Shown here piece after piece: positions 35,601 to 48,249 of a DNA stretch of 64,000 nucleotides. How positions within the stretch are numbered: the stretch's first letter is position 1; each line of letters opens with the position of its first letter. The stretch comes from Lantana camara (Eukaryota; Streptophyta; Magnoliopsida; Lamiales; Verbenaceae), in contig CM074855.1 in the NCBI GenBank assembly GCA_037501455.1, positions 51,901,001-51,965,000 on the forward strand, in the 5' to 3' direction. Under the pieces are notes generated by a model. That model did not search any database. It saw only the letters and a list, made by a program, of their open reading frames with translations, and was not told the DNA's origin. The translations under genes were made by a program, and so were the position numbers.

Positions 35601-38600
35601 TGTAGTACCCTGCACTGTGGCTCACGACATCCCCCGCACCTAAGCCCAATCCACATACGAGATGGGAAACCCGTACATGAACCAAGCAGAGGCGAACGGG
35701 AGACATACAGACACACACCTAAGCTAGGCGGAACTTAGACCCTGCAAATTAAACCAACCTACAAAAAACGAAGCGTATGCGGAAGCAATCACACAAACAG
35801 ACTTAAATTAAAAGCAGCAGTTGACGGGTTCAACTAACATAGATCCCTAATCCCGAATATAACATAAATCAAAATACAAACGGGTTCAACTAAATCCACG
35901 AACCTGTCCTAACCTGTCCCGAAATTCATACATTCCAAATTATAAGTGCAAACCTGCATAAAGTATATCATAAACGTATACATAACTTCTTACACAATAA
36001 CGAGTTAAGCACTTAACGAAACAAACAGACAGACACGGACTCGACAGACCCGACTCAAAACCGCCTAGCTCGAACTCCACAACCTGAACCTGCAACTAAA
36101 ACGAAAGGGGAGAGGGGTCAGTCACACAGACTGAGTGAGGGGCTACCCACACACGCTATATGTATAAGAGCAAAGCACATAACAATCACATAGTGCGTGA
36201 ACTCAGGGATAGTTTTTACATACCAAAGTTTAACCTGTGATACATATATATAGGGATTCTAAAAGAAACAAAGCAAACCAAAGCTTAAAGGATTTCATAT
36301 AAAACCAGATCATTAATTCATAGCAAATCATATCGAATCAAATCAAATCTTAGCTTACATATTCAAAAGGTTCTTATTTTATTTTAATTTAAGAGTCTAT
36401 CCCCGTTTCACGAACTTTACTAAAGCATACATACATAAGTCGGCGGGTACGAGCACCTAATCCCATCCTGTGCTCCTCAAACTAAACATACATAACAAAT
36501 CAAAACATGACATAGCAAACGTATCATACATATCTCCTTCTCTGGTGATGGAAGGGTTGCGGGACCCAAACCATCCATACAGACGAGGGGAGCGTGAACA
36601 CTCAAACCCTCAGGTTCCCATCCCCCTACCAAACCTCCTGGCGGGTTCAGGGTTATTCCTATCAAACTGTAGATATGTGCACGGGGTCATAAACCGGCGA
36701 CCCCATGGCCGATCCGGGTCCCCCTTACCCACAACTCCGGGGCCCAATCATACCAAACAAATCATAAGAAGCATACCATAACCTAACCCGCTACATAACA
36801 AAATTGACATAACATACTTTACTTTGCAACAACTATGCTATTCATACCTCTCCATGTCAAATCCATAAGATCTTCATAGCTCGTAGCTCCCGGCTCATAA
36901 GAGGCACACGGTTTGAAGCATAGTTAACGTTACAACTTAAACAAACCATAACAAACCAAAATAAGCATACCTAGGCTCGTACATAGCTTATCGTACTTGG
37001 AAAGTCTTAGCAAATTCATAAACTTACATATTTTGCACATATTTACTTATACTTAAGGTTATAATTCGCGTGCATAAAAAAACAAACACATTTTATAGGG
37101 TTTAACTAAGGAAGCCAAGAACAACACAAGTGATCCACCCCAGAATCAAAACGGCTCACGAAACACCACCCCGGGTGCACCTGGACAAACTGAAGACAAA
37201 AAGCAGGACTTAGACCCAAAGAAGAACCACATAGACGCACGGCGTATGCATAGGCACATAAGAGATTAAACTACCTAAACAAAATTCATAGTCAAACTTA
37301 TTTCATACAAGGAAAAGCATTTCATAACTTATCATATGCTTAAAACACATTAAAGCATGTTCAAGTGCGCTATCAATGCATACAAAGGTAAACGAAAGGC
37401 AAATGGTGGCACTTATTGAGGTACGATCAGAAAGCACATTACTAAAGCGACATAAAATGCATATAAGAACGAATACATACACATAAAATAATATAAAACA
37501 AGTTAGGAATGGGTTCAGAGGTCAAAAGGTTCAAGAAAAGCTGAATAAAAGCATAAGAAACGGTTCCGAGCAAAACGGGCAAAAGTTGGAAATTTTCCGA
37601 AACGGACAAGCTGTAGGAAAACGATCATAACTCGAGTTTGAGAAATGAGAATTAAGTTTTGTTTCTTGGGAATGAAACTAGACACATAGATTCTTCAAAT
37701 GGTAGGTGGCTCGAATTGTGGTTCAAAGCGAGGCGAAAATGGTGTAGGTTCGAAGTTGGGCGAATGCTGAATTTCGGCGAAGTGGCGACACAAATTTCAA
37801 ACGATTATATCTCACAAATGACAAAAGATAATGAGGTGATTCCAATTGGAGGATGTTCTACACTTTAAGAGGTTTCCGTAGGTTCAAATATCAGGTCAAT
37901 CGGAGTTCAAACGAGGTAAGAACGGCCGTGTCAATATTGGCCTGAAAACTGACACGGCCGTGTCGGGTAAAAAAAATTCAAACTCGAGAGCCTGACACGA
38001 CCGTGTTGGAAATGAACTAGGGTTCGACACGGCCGTGTTGGGTCGTCTTCTCCGAAAAAGAGCAGCAAAGAAGCAGGGGTTCGACGGGAAAAGGTCCAAA
38101 ACCGCCCCAAACCTCATTCCAACCAATTAATCCACCAAAATACATCAAAATACACATATATAACATATTAGCATAAATTTAAATCGTAAATAAACACGTT
38201 GGGAGAAAGTTATCGTATTTAGTCACTATTCATCAATCCGCCATAACCAAGGAATCGAGCAACAACGAAGGAATTCAATCGGTAGGAATGAAGTACCTAA
38301 TGAAAGGATCACATTGCTTACCTTGGAACTTCGATCGGATGATCGGACGAAGCAAGCTCAAGCCAAAGCTTGGAATGGCCAAAGGGGGAAATCCTCTCCT
38401 CTCTCTTTCTCCTCCCTTGAAGCACGTGAAAGTGGGAAAAAGGAGAAAGGGCTTGGCCCCTTTTTAGCTAAGACACGGGTATGGTCGAACGGGTAGGGTC
38501 AAACGGTATCCGGTCCACTCGGATCGGATTTTAAAACGGTTGGGCTATCAAATGGCTTTAGAAAATAAAAGGTTAATTCATTGAATCCGAATCATCGAAA

Positions 38601-38869
38601 CGAACCCAATGACAAGGTTAGAATTCGAATTCGAATCCCGAGCTCAAAGTAGCCACGAAGGCTAAAACACCCTAAATAAAATTAGGTCCCTAATTCGGCA
38701 ATTATTGAGCGATTGAACCCAAGAACAATTAATTAAATTCTAATGCACACGTATTAAAATAAATCTCACATCGACATATAAGCATGCTAATCACATAATT
38801 CACGTAAATTACAGAATTAAACTCACCCGTGACGCCGTACCTGGAATGCCGAAGAGGCGGAGTGTCACA
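35601..38869 (-). repeat. E7 3' LTR (3269 bp)
   Basis: It begins TGTAGTACCC and ends GAGTGTCACA next to the polypurine-tract complement. It contains the GACACGGCCGTGTC cassette (37918-38038) and a GAATTCGAATTC dyad (38621-38637). Confidence 0.9.
37918..38038 (-). repeat. Palindrome cassette in E7 3' LTR (GACACGGCCGTGTC word)
   Basis: Four copies have their GGCC (once GACC) cores at 37924, 37956, 37999 and 38031. Spacings are 32, 43 and 32 bp, i.e. two pairs. Confidence 0.8.
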
Positions 38870-38882
38870 AACTCCCCCCCTT
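38870..38882 (-). other. E7 polypurine tract
   Basis: The minus strand reads AAGGGGGGGAGTT immediately before the 3' LTR. Confidence 0.8.
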
Positions 38883-38886
38883 AAGA

Positions 38887-38905
38887 GAACCTAGTCCCCA
38901 GGTTC
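38887..38905 (-). other. Hairpin before the polypurine tract (E7)
   Basis: GAACCT/AGGTTC arms around a short loop, at the position where E10 and E3 have ATCTGG/CCAGAT arms. The stem is kept although its bases differ. Confidence 0.6.
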
Positions 38906-39796
38906 GCCTGCTCGAGTTTCAAGCTCGAACAACTTTCTGTATTCACCCAAGTTCGAGGTTCATGACGTCCCGACGAGGGTTAGCTCGAGAAAGGTCTTCA
39001 AGCACAAGGGGTTTGAATCTCTAAATCGATCCGGTCATTTGAATTGCTCGTTCGACTCGCACAATTAAGAGGGTCTAAAATAGATTCAACTCTCAACGTT
39101 TGAGTCATTTGAGTCAACTCTTAAGCTCATCCACACCACTCCGCAACCAAGCTCAAACCGAATCTCTTCTTGTCCACGATCTAAGGTCCGAAGTGTCTAA
39201 CATCCAAACCTTCTTCATATACCACCAAAACCGTCGAGGGGTTATTGATCTCATTGCAAAGCTCGACCCTCATCTTACCAAGACACCACTCTCGAGCACT
39301 CAAAACATAAAACAAAACTAAAATGCATGATGTACGTGATATGCATGTTTAAGTGTACCGTTCACCGATGTGGGAAAATTTGATCTTATGATGATGTGTT
39401 CAAAGTCGAAGTCCCTTTTGTCCATATTTTCGCCTTGAGGTTCATGGTGCCCTTTGCTTCAAATTTCATCCCGATCTTTATCCCGTATTTGTTGCCTATC
39501 CTCAGAATTTTCTCTAACCCAATCTTTCACTGTTAGATGTTCTCTTGGTCTTATTATTGGTTCCAAGAATTACAACCCTCGAGCTCTAATCCATCACCAA
39601 CGGCCTTAATCCGGATTCTTTCACTTGAAGACTTACTCATAGAAATCCTAAAGAAGAGGTATTGTCTTGTAATCATAATCCTCTTCGTTAAGGTGCTCGA
39701 AAGTACCGCGTACTCTTTTCCTGGAATATAAGAGAATTGCATCCCAAGCCTCTCAGTAATTCTCATCAAACTCTGCCTCTAACCCGGGGACATCTC
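38906..39796 (-). mobile_element. E7 internal non-coding region, 3' part
   Basis: About 0.9 kb between the hairpin and solo LTR P6, matched closely by 53931-54840 in E8. I see no domain or long frame. It sits where pol would be in a complete element. Confidence 0.6.
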
Positions 39797-42700
39797 TGTA
39801 ACATCCCGCTACTTCGGTAATTCTAGGTACGCGTTACGAGAGAGTTTAATTCCGTATTTATGTGATTCGTATGCCTTAAATGTCAACGTGTAATTTATTT
39901 AAATTACATGCGCCTTAGATTAAATTAATTGTTTGGGCTCGAATGTCCAATATCTGAAAGATTAGGGACCTAATTATAATTAGGGTGTTTTGTCCTAAGT
40001 GGCAATTTTGAGCTCGGGGATTCGAATTCGAATTCCGACCCCTTCATTGAGTTTGTTTCGATGATTCGGATTCAATGAATTAACCTTTTATTCTCTAAAG
40101 CCGTTTGATCGCCCTATCGTTTTAAAATCTGATCCGAATGGACCGGATCTTTTGACCCGACCCGTTTTGTTAACCCGACCCGTTTCTTGGCCTTAAGAGG
40201 AACCGGATCCCCTTTCTTCCTCATTTTGGTTCGGTCCAAGCAAGAAGAGGGAGAGAAGAGATGGAAATAACCCCTTTGGCCATTAAGCTTTGAGCTCAAG
40301 TTTCGACTCCAACTTTCGCCCAATCAACGAGCCAAGGTAAGCAATGTGATCCTCTTGTTACGTACTTCATTTCTACCGATTGAATTTCTTTGTTCTTGCT
40401 TGATTTCTTGGATTGGTGATTTGATGAATAGTGCTTAAACACGATAACTTGCTCCCAACGTGCTTATTTACGATTTAATTTGATGCTAATATGTTATATA
40501 TGTGTATTTTGATGCATTTTGGTGTATTAATTGATCGGAACGTGGTTTGGGGTGGTTTGGGAACCACCCCCGTCGAGCCCTTGCTTTGCTGCTATGTTTT
40601 TTTGAAGGAGACGACCCAACACGGCCGTGTCAGCCCCTAGTTCATTTCCGACACGGCCGTGTCAAGCCCTCGACTTTGATTTTTTTTTATTCGGACACGG
40701 CCGTGTCAGCTTCTAGGCCAATTTTGACACGGCCGTGCTGACCTCGTTTGAACTCGGATTGGCCTGATTTTTGAACCCACGGAAACCTCTTGAAGTCCAG
40801 AACATCCTCCAATTGGAATAAACTCAAAATTCATTCTATACTATGACATATAACCGTTTTAAATTTTTGTCGCCATCTCACCGAAATTCTGCTTTCGTCC
40901 AATTTCAAATGTACGCCATTTTCGCCTCAATTTGAACCACGTTTTGATCCACCTACCATTGTAAAGGTCTGTGTGTCTAGTTTCATTTAAAAAAAACAAA
41001 ACTCAATTCTAATTTCTCAAACTTAAGTTATGATCGTTTTTCTACAGCTTGTCCTTTTTGGAAAATTTCCAGCTTTTGCCCATTTTTGCTCGGAACAATC
41101 TCTTGTGCTTTTCTTTCGCTTTTCTTGCACCTTGCCACCTCCGAACCCATTCCCAACTTGTTTTCACTTGCTTATGTGTATGAGTGTGTTGTTATATATG
41201 TTTTATGTTGCTCGAGTAATATGAATCATTTGCACAAAACACCTATGCACCTTGATATGGACCTCCACCTTGTAATATGCATTAATTGTGCACTTGAATG
41301 TGTTATATGATTATAAATGAATATGTTAAGCTATGTAATGTCTTGGATTGCATGCAATTGATTCGAATATGTGTTGTACTTACGTGTTTGCATCTCGTAC
41401 ATGCTTGATCATACGCCGTGCTTCTATGTGGTTCATTCTTGAGTCTAAGTCCTGTCTTTTGCCTTCAGTTTGTTCAGGTGCACCCGGGGTGGTGTTTTTT
41501 TTGTCAAGTTGATTCCGGGGTGAATCAAGTGCGTTGTCTCCGGCTTCGTTTAGTGTCAGGTGAGGTTTTCTTTGTTTTAGTTATATCGACCTACAACTCT
41601 CTCCGTGTTTTGAGCCCTGCATGCGACTATGTATATATATGTATTTAAATATATGCTTGATACGTATTTTGTGGGATTTATCCCGTTTGCTATAAGATCT
41701 TGAAAAACGTTTTGTATATGTATATAAGCTATTTTACGTTTTTTTGGAAAAGCTTCGATAAGTGTGAGTGTGTGTAAGTGTGTGTGAGTATAAGCAGGAC
41801 ATGATTTGCGGATAAGTTTCGTCTGGTAAGTGTGTTAAGTTTAACCTTTGTTTCGTTTGTATCGGATTTAAGCAAGTCTCCGATTTTCTGTTGGTTTCGA
41901 TCTGTGTGGGCCCCGGAGTTGTGGGTAAAGGAGACCCGGGACGACCATCGGGGTCGCCGGTTACGACCCCTGTGCACTTCTCCACCAACGGGAGACTTAG
42001 TTTTCCTATGCCGACGGAGCGCATTTTGGCTGGTCGTCGAAGGAACCGGGCGGGATCCTCCGGTTCACATGTTTCGTTCTGTGGAGGGTCGAGAGGGGCA
42101 CCTCTCTTCCCCAATGGTGTGGCGGTGGGATTGTTTATGAGTTTTGCTTCTGTTTATGCTTTGAGCAAGTGTGTGTTAAGCGTGAACTCTCCGAGTTGGT
42201 AAGTTTATGCTTTAGTTTATGGTTATGAAACGGGACTGGCTTTTAAATTGTAAAACTTGGATAATTTTGGGATCTTGGCCTTAAACTACTTTCCTTATAT
42301 ATAGTATCACGTGAAAAAAATGCCTTAGATTGCAAAAACCACGCCCCGATTCATGATCTTTTAAAATGTGATATATGCTTTTCTCCTACGTATATGTATG
42401 GGTACGTGAGTTAGCCTCCTCGCCAGTCATTAGGACTGACCCCTCGTCGTTGTTTCTTTTTCCCCCTTCTTTTGTTTGAGTTGCAGGTTTGCTTTGGAGT
42501 TTGTTCGAGCTAGGCGGTTGAGTCGAGTCTTCCGTTTTGTTTGGGTTGAGTTCAGTCTTTGTATTTGTGTAGGTTTGCATTCGTTTCAGTTTGATTTCAG
42601 TTGTTTAATTTATAAATTTAATCTATTCGTTGTGTTATGTTGTTCTGAACAAATTTATGTTATGTCTGTAATGTATGGAATTCTGGACAGGTTAGGACAG

Positions 42701-43035
42701 GTGCTTGGATTAGTTGAACCCGTTTTGTTGTGTAATTATTCGGGACAGGATAGGACAGGTTACCGAACTAGTTGAATCCGTGTATTTGATTCTGATGTAT
42801 GTACTGCGTTGTATGCTTGATGTGTTAAGTTTTTGAAAATTGGCATTTAGTACTACTTCCGCTGTGAGGGTTTTGCATTCTTTCATTCGTACAGGGTTAG
42901 GTACCGCCTAGCTAGTGGGTGTGTTTTTGTCAGTCACCCGTTCGCTATGGCTTGGTACGTGTGCGGACTCTCCATTTTGTACACGTGTTGGGTCATAGTG
43001 CGGGGGTGTGATGCCCCACCGTTTGGGGTGTTACA
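39797..43035 (+). repeat. P6: solo gypsy LTR (3239 bp, TSD ATCTC)
   Basis: It starts TGTAACATCCCGCT and ends GGGTGTTACA, with ATCTC at 39792-39796 and 43036-43040. It shares the GACACGGCCGTGTC cassette and much else with the E7 LTRs but lies in the opposite orientation inside E7, so E7 now carries a related 3.2-kb LTR inverted against its own. It has the conserved U5 block near 42930-43030 and a dyad near 40020-40036. Confidence 0.9.
40617..40738 (+). repeat. Palindrome cassette in P6
   Basis: Four GACACGGCCGTGTC-type words have GGCC cores at 40623, 40655, 40699 and 40731. Spacings are 32, 44 and 32 bp. Confidence 0.8.
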
Positions 43036-43040
43036 ATCTC

Positions 43041-43777
43041 CTTGCGTTTTCATTGTTGTTAGGAAATCTTGAAGTCCCCCAACTTAAACATCAACATATT
43101 TCCTAATTCCTTCTCGTCCGAGTGCCCTTCTTGGTTGCCAAATTTTACTTCTTGTCATCCCGCCTTTAGCCTACTACTTCATTCAGGATTTTACCTCAAT
43201 CCATTGAAGTCCCCCAAAATCCCAACAAAAGTCTCCCATTGGTTCTCCTCGAAACTCTTCTCCAAGGGCGCGGCAAAAAAAAAAATGAATCAATCTCCAT
43301 GCCCCGAGATTTTGGTTAACCCAATTTTGTGCCCATTAGTAGAGTTCTTCACAATGTCCCTCGTGGATTAATTTCTTCCCTATTCGGAACTTTCATCGTA
43401 GTCCCTCCTTGAAGAAATTAGCTCTCCTTCAAAGTGGATTCCCATTCCTTTGAATCTTGAATCTCATTTGTAGACTTTCCAATCCTATACCCTTCAACAC
43501 CTTCTTCATATATGATGCAATCTTCAACCCGATCTCAAGAGGGTCCCTAATTCTGCCTCTTTCTCTAACCATCTTTTCTTACTTCCTCGGGCACAAACTT
43601 GGAGATTGAAAGAACGACATCCTATCAAGCAAACACTAAATATGCATGCCGGGTTAACGTGTAAATGGGATGCATCACATAATTACCACTCAAACACATA
43701 AAAAAAAATGTTATATTGGCAATTATAGCACAATAAATAAATAATTGCAGAAGCTAAAAATGTCATGAATGCATGTG
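43041..43777 (-). mobile_element. E7 internal non-coding region between P6 and gag
   Basis: About 0.7 kb matching the E8 internal region at about 54840-55396. No coding features are seen; a protease-RT region would be expected here in an autonomous element. Confidence 0.55.
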
Positions 43778-44737
43778 CTATGAATGCAATTTTCCAAATC
43801 GAAGCCTTTGTTCTCGCTTCCATTGCTTGTTAGCCTTGGATTGATCACATTCGGAAACCATATGTTTCTTTGACCCGCACGCATAACACTTCTTCAGTCT
43901 ATCATAACACGAATTGTAGGCATGATTAGTTCCTCCACAGTAAGCACACGGTTGAGATTCTTTCCTTGGTCTCGAAGGATCCCCAGTTTTATGTTTCTTT
44001 CCTCGAATCCTTTTCTTCTTAGCTTGGATACCGGGAGGTTGGATTCTTTCTTCCATTTGTAGGTTCGAGCAAAATCCTAATTCACCTCTCAGTCTCAACT
44101 CCTCTTCTTCCTTGCATTTTGTTTTTCTCCGATTTTCAACCCTTAAAACTTTCGTGGTAGCCTTGTCCCAAGTACTCATATCCTCGGCAATTAAGGCCTC
44201 CTTGAACTCATCTCGTAGTCCTTCCATGAAATACCAAATCTTCATCTCTTCATTGTTCATGATATGTGGTACGTAGGTGCCTAACCTCTCAAATTCTTCG
44301 ATGTATTCCATGACCATTTTACCTCCTTGTTTTAGAGTACGAAACTCCTCAAATCTTCGATCTCGTAAAAAAGCCGGTTAGTACCTTCTTCTAAACTCTT
44401 GAACGAATGTATCCCATGTCAATCCTTCGTTCGTTGCTTCAAATTGTGGAGCAACTATTTTCCACCACTGTCTTGCTTGACCTTGCAAAAGTAGTAAGGC
44501 AAGGCGAGCCTTATCTTCTGAGTCGCACGGCCATACCTCGAATATACTTTCAATCTCGGAGAGCCACTCTTCCGCCCTGATATCATTGCCTTCTCTAAAT
44601 TGGGGAGGTTTAAAGGTCCTGAAGTCTCGATATAAGGTTGCCATCGGATTCAAAGGTTGCATCTCGGCGTGATTTTGCCATTGATTGTAATGATGTCGAT
44701 GTGGTGGTTGACCAACATCTTATCTACGTGGTGGCAT
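43778..44737 (-). pseudogene. E7 gag (320 codons, two internal stops)
   Basis: The minus strand reads from an ATG (44735-44737, in the AGGATG context also used by E10) through a gag capsid-like domain (WLSEIESIFEVWPCDSEDKA, QARQWW, TWDTFVQEFRRRY) to a nucleocapsid with two CCHC zinc knuckles (CAYCGGTNHAYNSC and CYACGSKKHMVSEC). All parts share one frame, but codon 6 is a stop and a second stop follows EFRRRY at 44378-44380. The frame ends soon after the second knuckle and does not continue into protease. Gag would form the particle. The small damage suggests a younger copy than E4. Confidence 0.85.
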
Positions 44738-44991
44738 CCTGAAATTCTCAACAACCTCAATATAACACATGCATGCTGGTTAGTACGTGAGAATGACACG
44801 TAATTAAATCAAGTAAGAGCAATTAAATAAATGCAATGCAACAGGAAATGTAAAATCAACCAAATGTTAAGAATCCAAATACATATCACAGCAAATCACA
44901 ATGCAAATGCAAGCACATAGCCAAATTGTCCTATGTCGTTCGACCTAGACTGGCATAACACGACCTCTGAGCTCAGGTTTTGCAACCCAAC

Positions 44992-45003
44992 GCTCTGATA
45001 CCA
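44992..45003 (-). other. Primer-binding site of E7
   Basis: The minus strand reads TGGTATCAGAGC, 8 bp from the LTR edge, of the tRNA-Met type. Confidence 0.85.
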
Positions 45004-45011
45004 CTTTAGGA

Positions 45012-48000
45012 TGTAGTACCCTGCACGGTGGGTCACCACATCCCCCGCACCTAAGCCCAATCCACATACGAGATGGGAAACCCGTACATGAACCAAGCAG
45101 AGGCGAACGGGAGACAGACAGACACACACCTAAGCTAGGCGGAACTTAGACCCTGCAAATTAAACTAACCTACAAAAAACGATGCGTATGCGGAAGCAAT
45201 CACACAAACAGACTTAAATTAAAAGCAGCAGTTGACGGGTTCAACTAACATAGATCTCTAATCCCGAATATAACATAAAACAAAATACAAACGGGTTCAA
45301 CTAAATCCACGAACCTATCCTAACCTGTCCCGAAATTCATACATTCCAAATTATAAGTGCAAACCTGCATAAAGTATATCATAAACATATACATAACTTC
45401 TTACACAATAACGAGCTAAGCACTTAACGAAACAAATAGACAGACACGGACTCGACAGACCCGACTCAAAACTGCCTAGCTCGAACTCCACAACCTGAAC
45501 CTGAAACTAAAACGAGTGGGGAGAGGGGTCAGTCACACAGACTGAGTGAGGGGCTACCCACACACGCTATATGTATAAGAGCAAAGCACATAACAATCAC
45601 ATAGTGCGTGGACTCAGGGATAGTTTTTGCATACCAAAGTTTAACCCGTGATACATATATATGGGGATTCTAAAAGAAACAATGCAAACCAAAGCTTAAA
45701 GGATTTCATATAAAACCAGATCATTAATTCATAGCAAATCATATCGAATCAAATCAAATCTTAGCTTACATATTCAAAATGTTCTTATTTTATTTTAATT
45801 TAAGAGTCTATCCCCGTTTCACGAACTTTACTAAAGCATACATACATAACTCGGCTGGTACGAGCACCTAATCCCATCCTAGGCTCGTCAAACTAAACAT
45901 ACATAACAAATCAAAACATAACATAGCAAACATATCATACATACCTCCTTCTCCAGTGATGGAAGGGTTGCGCGACCCAAACCATCCATACAGACGAGGG
46001 GAGCGTGAACACTCAAACCCTCAGGTTCCCATCCCCCTACCAAACCTCCTGGCGGGTTCAGGGTTATTCCTATCAAACTGTGGAGATGTGCACACGGTCA
46101 TAAACCGGTGACCCCATGGCCGACCCGGGTCCCCCTTACCCACAACTCCGGGGCCCAATCATACCAAACAAATCATAAGAAGCATACCATAACCTAACCC
46201 GCTACATAACAAAATTAACATAACATACCTTACTTTGCAAAAACTATGCTATTCATACCTCTCCGTGTCAAATCCATAAGATATCCATAGTTAACGTTAC
46301 AACTTAAACAAACCAAAACAAGCGTACCTAGGCTCGTACATAGCTTATCGTACTTGGAAAGTCTTAGCAAATTCATAAACTTACATATTTTGCACATATT
46401 TACTTATGCTTAAGGTTATAATTCGCATGCATAAAAAAATAAACACATTTTATAGGATTTAACTATACCTAACCTCACCTTATACCAAAGGAAGCCAAGA
46501 ACAACACAAGTGATCCACCCCGGAATCAAAACGGCTCACGAAACACCACCCCGGGTGCACCTAGACAAACTGAAGACAAAAAGCAGGACTTAGACCCAAA
46601 GAAGAACCACATAGACGCACGGTGTATCCATAGGCACATAAGAGATTAAACTACCTAAACAAAATTCATATTCAAACTTATTTCATACAAGGAAAAGCAT
46701 TTCATAACTTATCATATGCTTAAAACACATTAAAGCATGTTCAAGTGCGCTATCAATGCATACAAAGGTAAACGAAAGGCAAATGGTGGCACTTATTCAG
46801 GTACGATCACAAAGCACATTACTAAAGCGACATAAAATGCATATAAGAACGAATACATACACATAACATAATATAAAACAAGTTAGGAATGGGTTCGGAG
46901 GTCAAAAGGTGCAAGAAAAGCTGAAGAAAAGCATAAGAAACGGTTCCGAGCAAAACGGGCAAAAGTTGGATATTTTCCGAAACGGACAAGCTGTAGGAAA
47001 ACGATCATAACTCGAGTTTGAGAAATGGGAATTAAGTTTTGTTTCTTGGGAATGAAACTAGACACATAGATTCTTCAAATGGTAGGTGTCTCGAATTGTG
47101 GTTCAAAGCGAGGCGAAAATGGCGTAGGTTCGAAGTTGGGCGAATGCTGAATTTCGGTGAAGTGGCGACACAAATTTCAAACGATTATATCTCACAAATG
47201 ACAAACGATAATGAGGTGATTCCAATTGGAGGATGTTCTACACTTTAAGAGGCTTCCGTAGGTTCAAAAATCAGGTCAATCAGCGTTCAAGCGAGGTCAG
47301 CACGGCCGTGTCAATATTGGCCTGAAAACTGACACGGCCGTGTCAGGTTAAAAAAATTCAAACTCGAGAGCCTGACACGGCCGTGTTGGAAATGAACTAG
47401 GGTTCGACACGGCCGTGTTGGGTCGTCTTCTCCGAAAAAGAGCAGCAAAGAAGCAGGGGTTCAACGGGAAAAGGTCCAAAACCGCCCCAAACCTCATTCC
47501 AACCAATTAATCCCCCAAAATACATCAAAATACACATATATAACATATTAGCGTCAATTTAAATCGTAAATAAACACGTTGGGAGAAAGTTATCGTATTT
47601 AGGCACTATTCATCAATCCGCCATAACTAAGGAATCGAGCAACAACGAAGGAATTCAATCGGTAGGAATGAAGTACGTAACGAAAGGATCACATTGCTTA
47701 CCTTGGAACTTCGATCGGATGATCGGACGAAGCAAGCTCGAGCCAAAGCTTGGAATGGCCAAAGGGGCAAATCCTCTCCTCTCTCTTTCTCCTCCCTTGC
47801 TGCACGTGAAAGTGGGAAAAAGGAGAAAGGGCTTGGGCCCTTTTTCGCTAAGACACGGGTAGGGTCGAACGGGTAGGGTCAAACGGTATCCGATCCACTC
47901 GGATCGGATTTTAAAACGGTTGGGCTATCAAATGGCATTAGAAAATAAAAGGTTAATTCATTGAATCCGAATCATCGAAACGAACCCAATGACAAGGTTA

Positions 48001-48249
48001 GAATTCGAATTCGAATCCCGAGCTCAAAGTAGCCACGAAGGCTAAAACACCCTAAATAAAATTAGGTCCCTAATTCGGCAATTACTGAGCGATTGAACCC
48101 AAGAACAATTAATTAAATTCTAATGCACACGTATTAAAATAAATCTCATATCGACATACAAGCATGCTAATCACATAATTCACGTAAATTACAGAATTAA
48201 ACTCACCCGTGACGCCGTACCTAGAATGCCGAAGAGGCGGGGTGTGACA
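45012..48249 (-). repeat. E7 5' LTR (3238 bp)
   Basis: It begins TGTAGTACCC and ends GGTGTGACA, and pairs with 35601-38869. It carries the same cassette (47300-47419) and dyad (48001-48017). Confidence 0.9.
47300..47419 (-). repeat. Palindrome cassette in E7 5' LTR
   Basis: Cores at 47304, 47336, 47379 and 47411 give spacings of 32, 43 and 32 bp. The third word here is a perfect GACACGGCCGTGT, while its partner in the other LTR has GACC. Confidence 0.8.

Larger units (their letters stand above)
35601..48249 (-). mobile_element. E7: complete gag-only Ty3/gypsy element (12.6 kb, TSD AAAGG)
   Basis: Both LTRs are present (35601-38869 and 45012-48249), with a primer site (44992-45003), a polypurine tract (38870-38882) and exact AAAGG duplications (35596-35600 and 48250-48254). 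The internal region is about 2.9 kb without solo LTR P6. It holds a degenerate gag reading frame but no protease, RT, RNase H or integrase, so E7 depended on enzymes from another element. The LTRs are very similar by eye; the right one lacks a stretch of about 44 bp present in the left near 36880-36920. Confidence 0.9.

Noticed and set aside
43069..43371. ORF of 100 aa next to P6 as a host exon
   Set aside because: It is antisense to the E7 internal region and its counterpart in E8 is not open.
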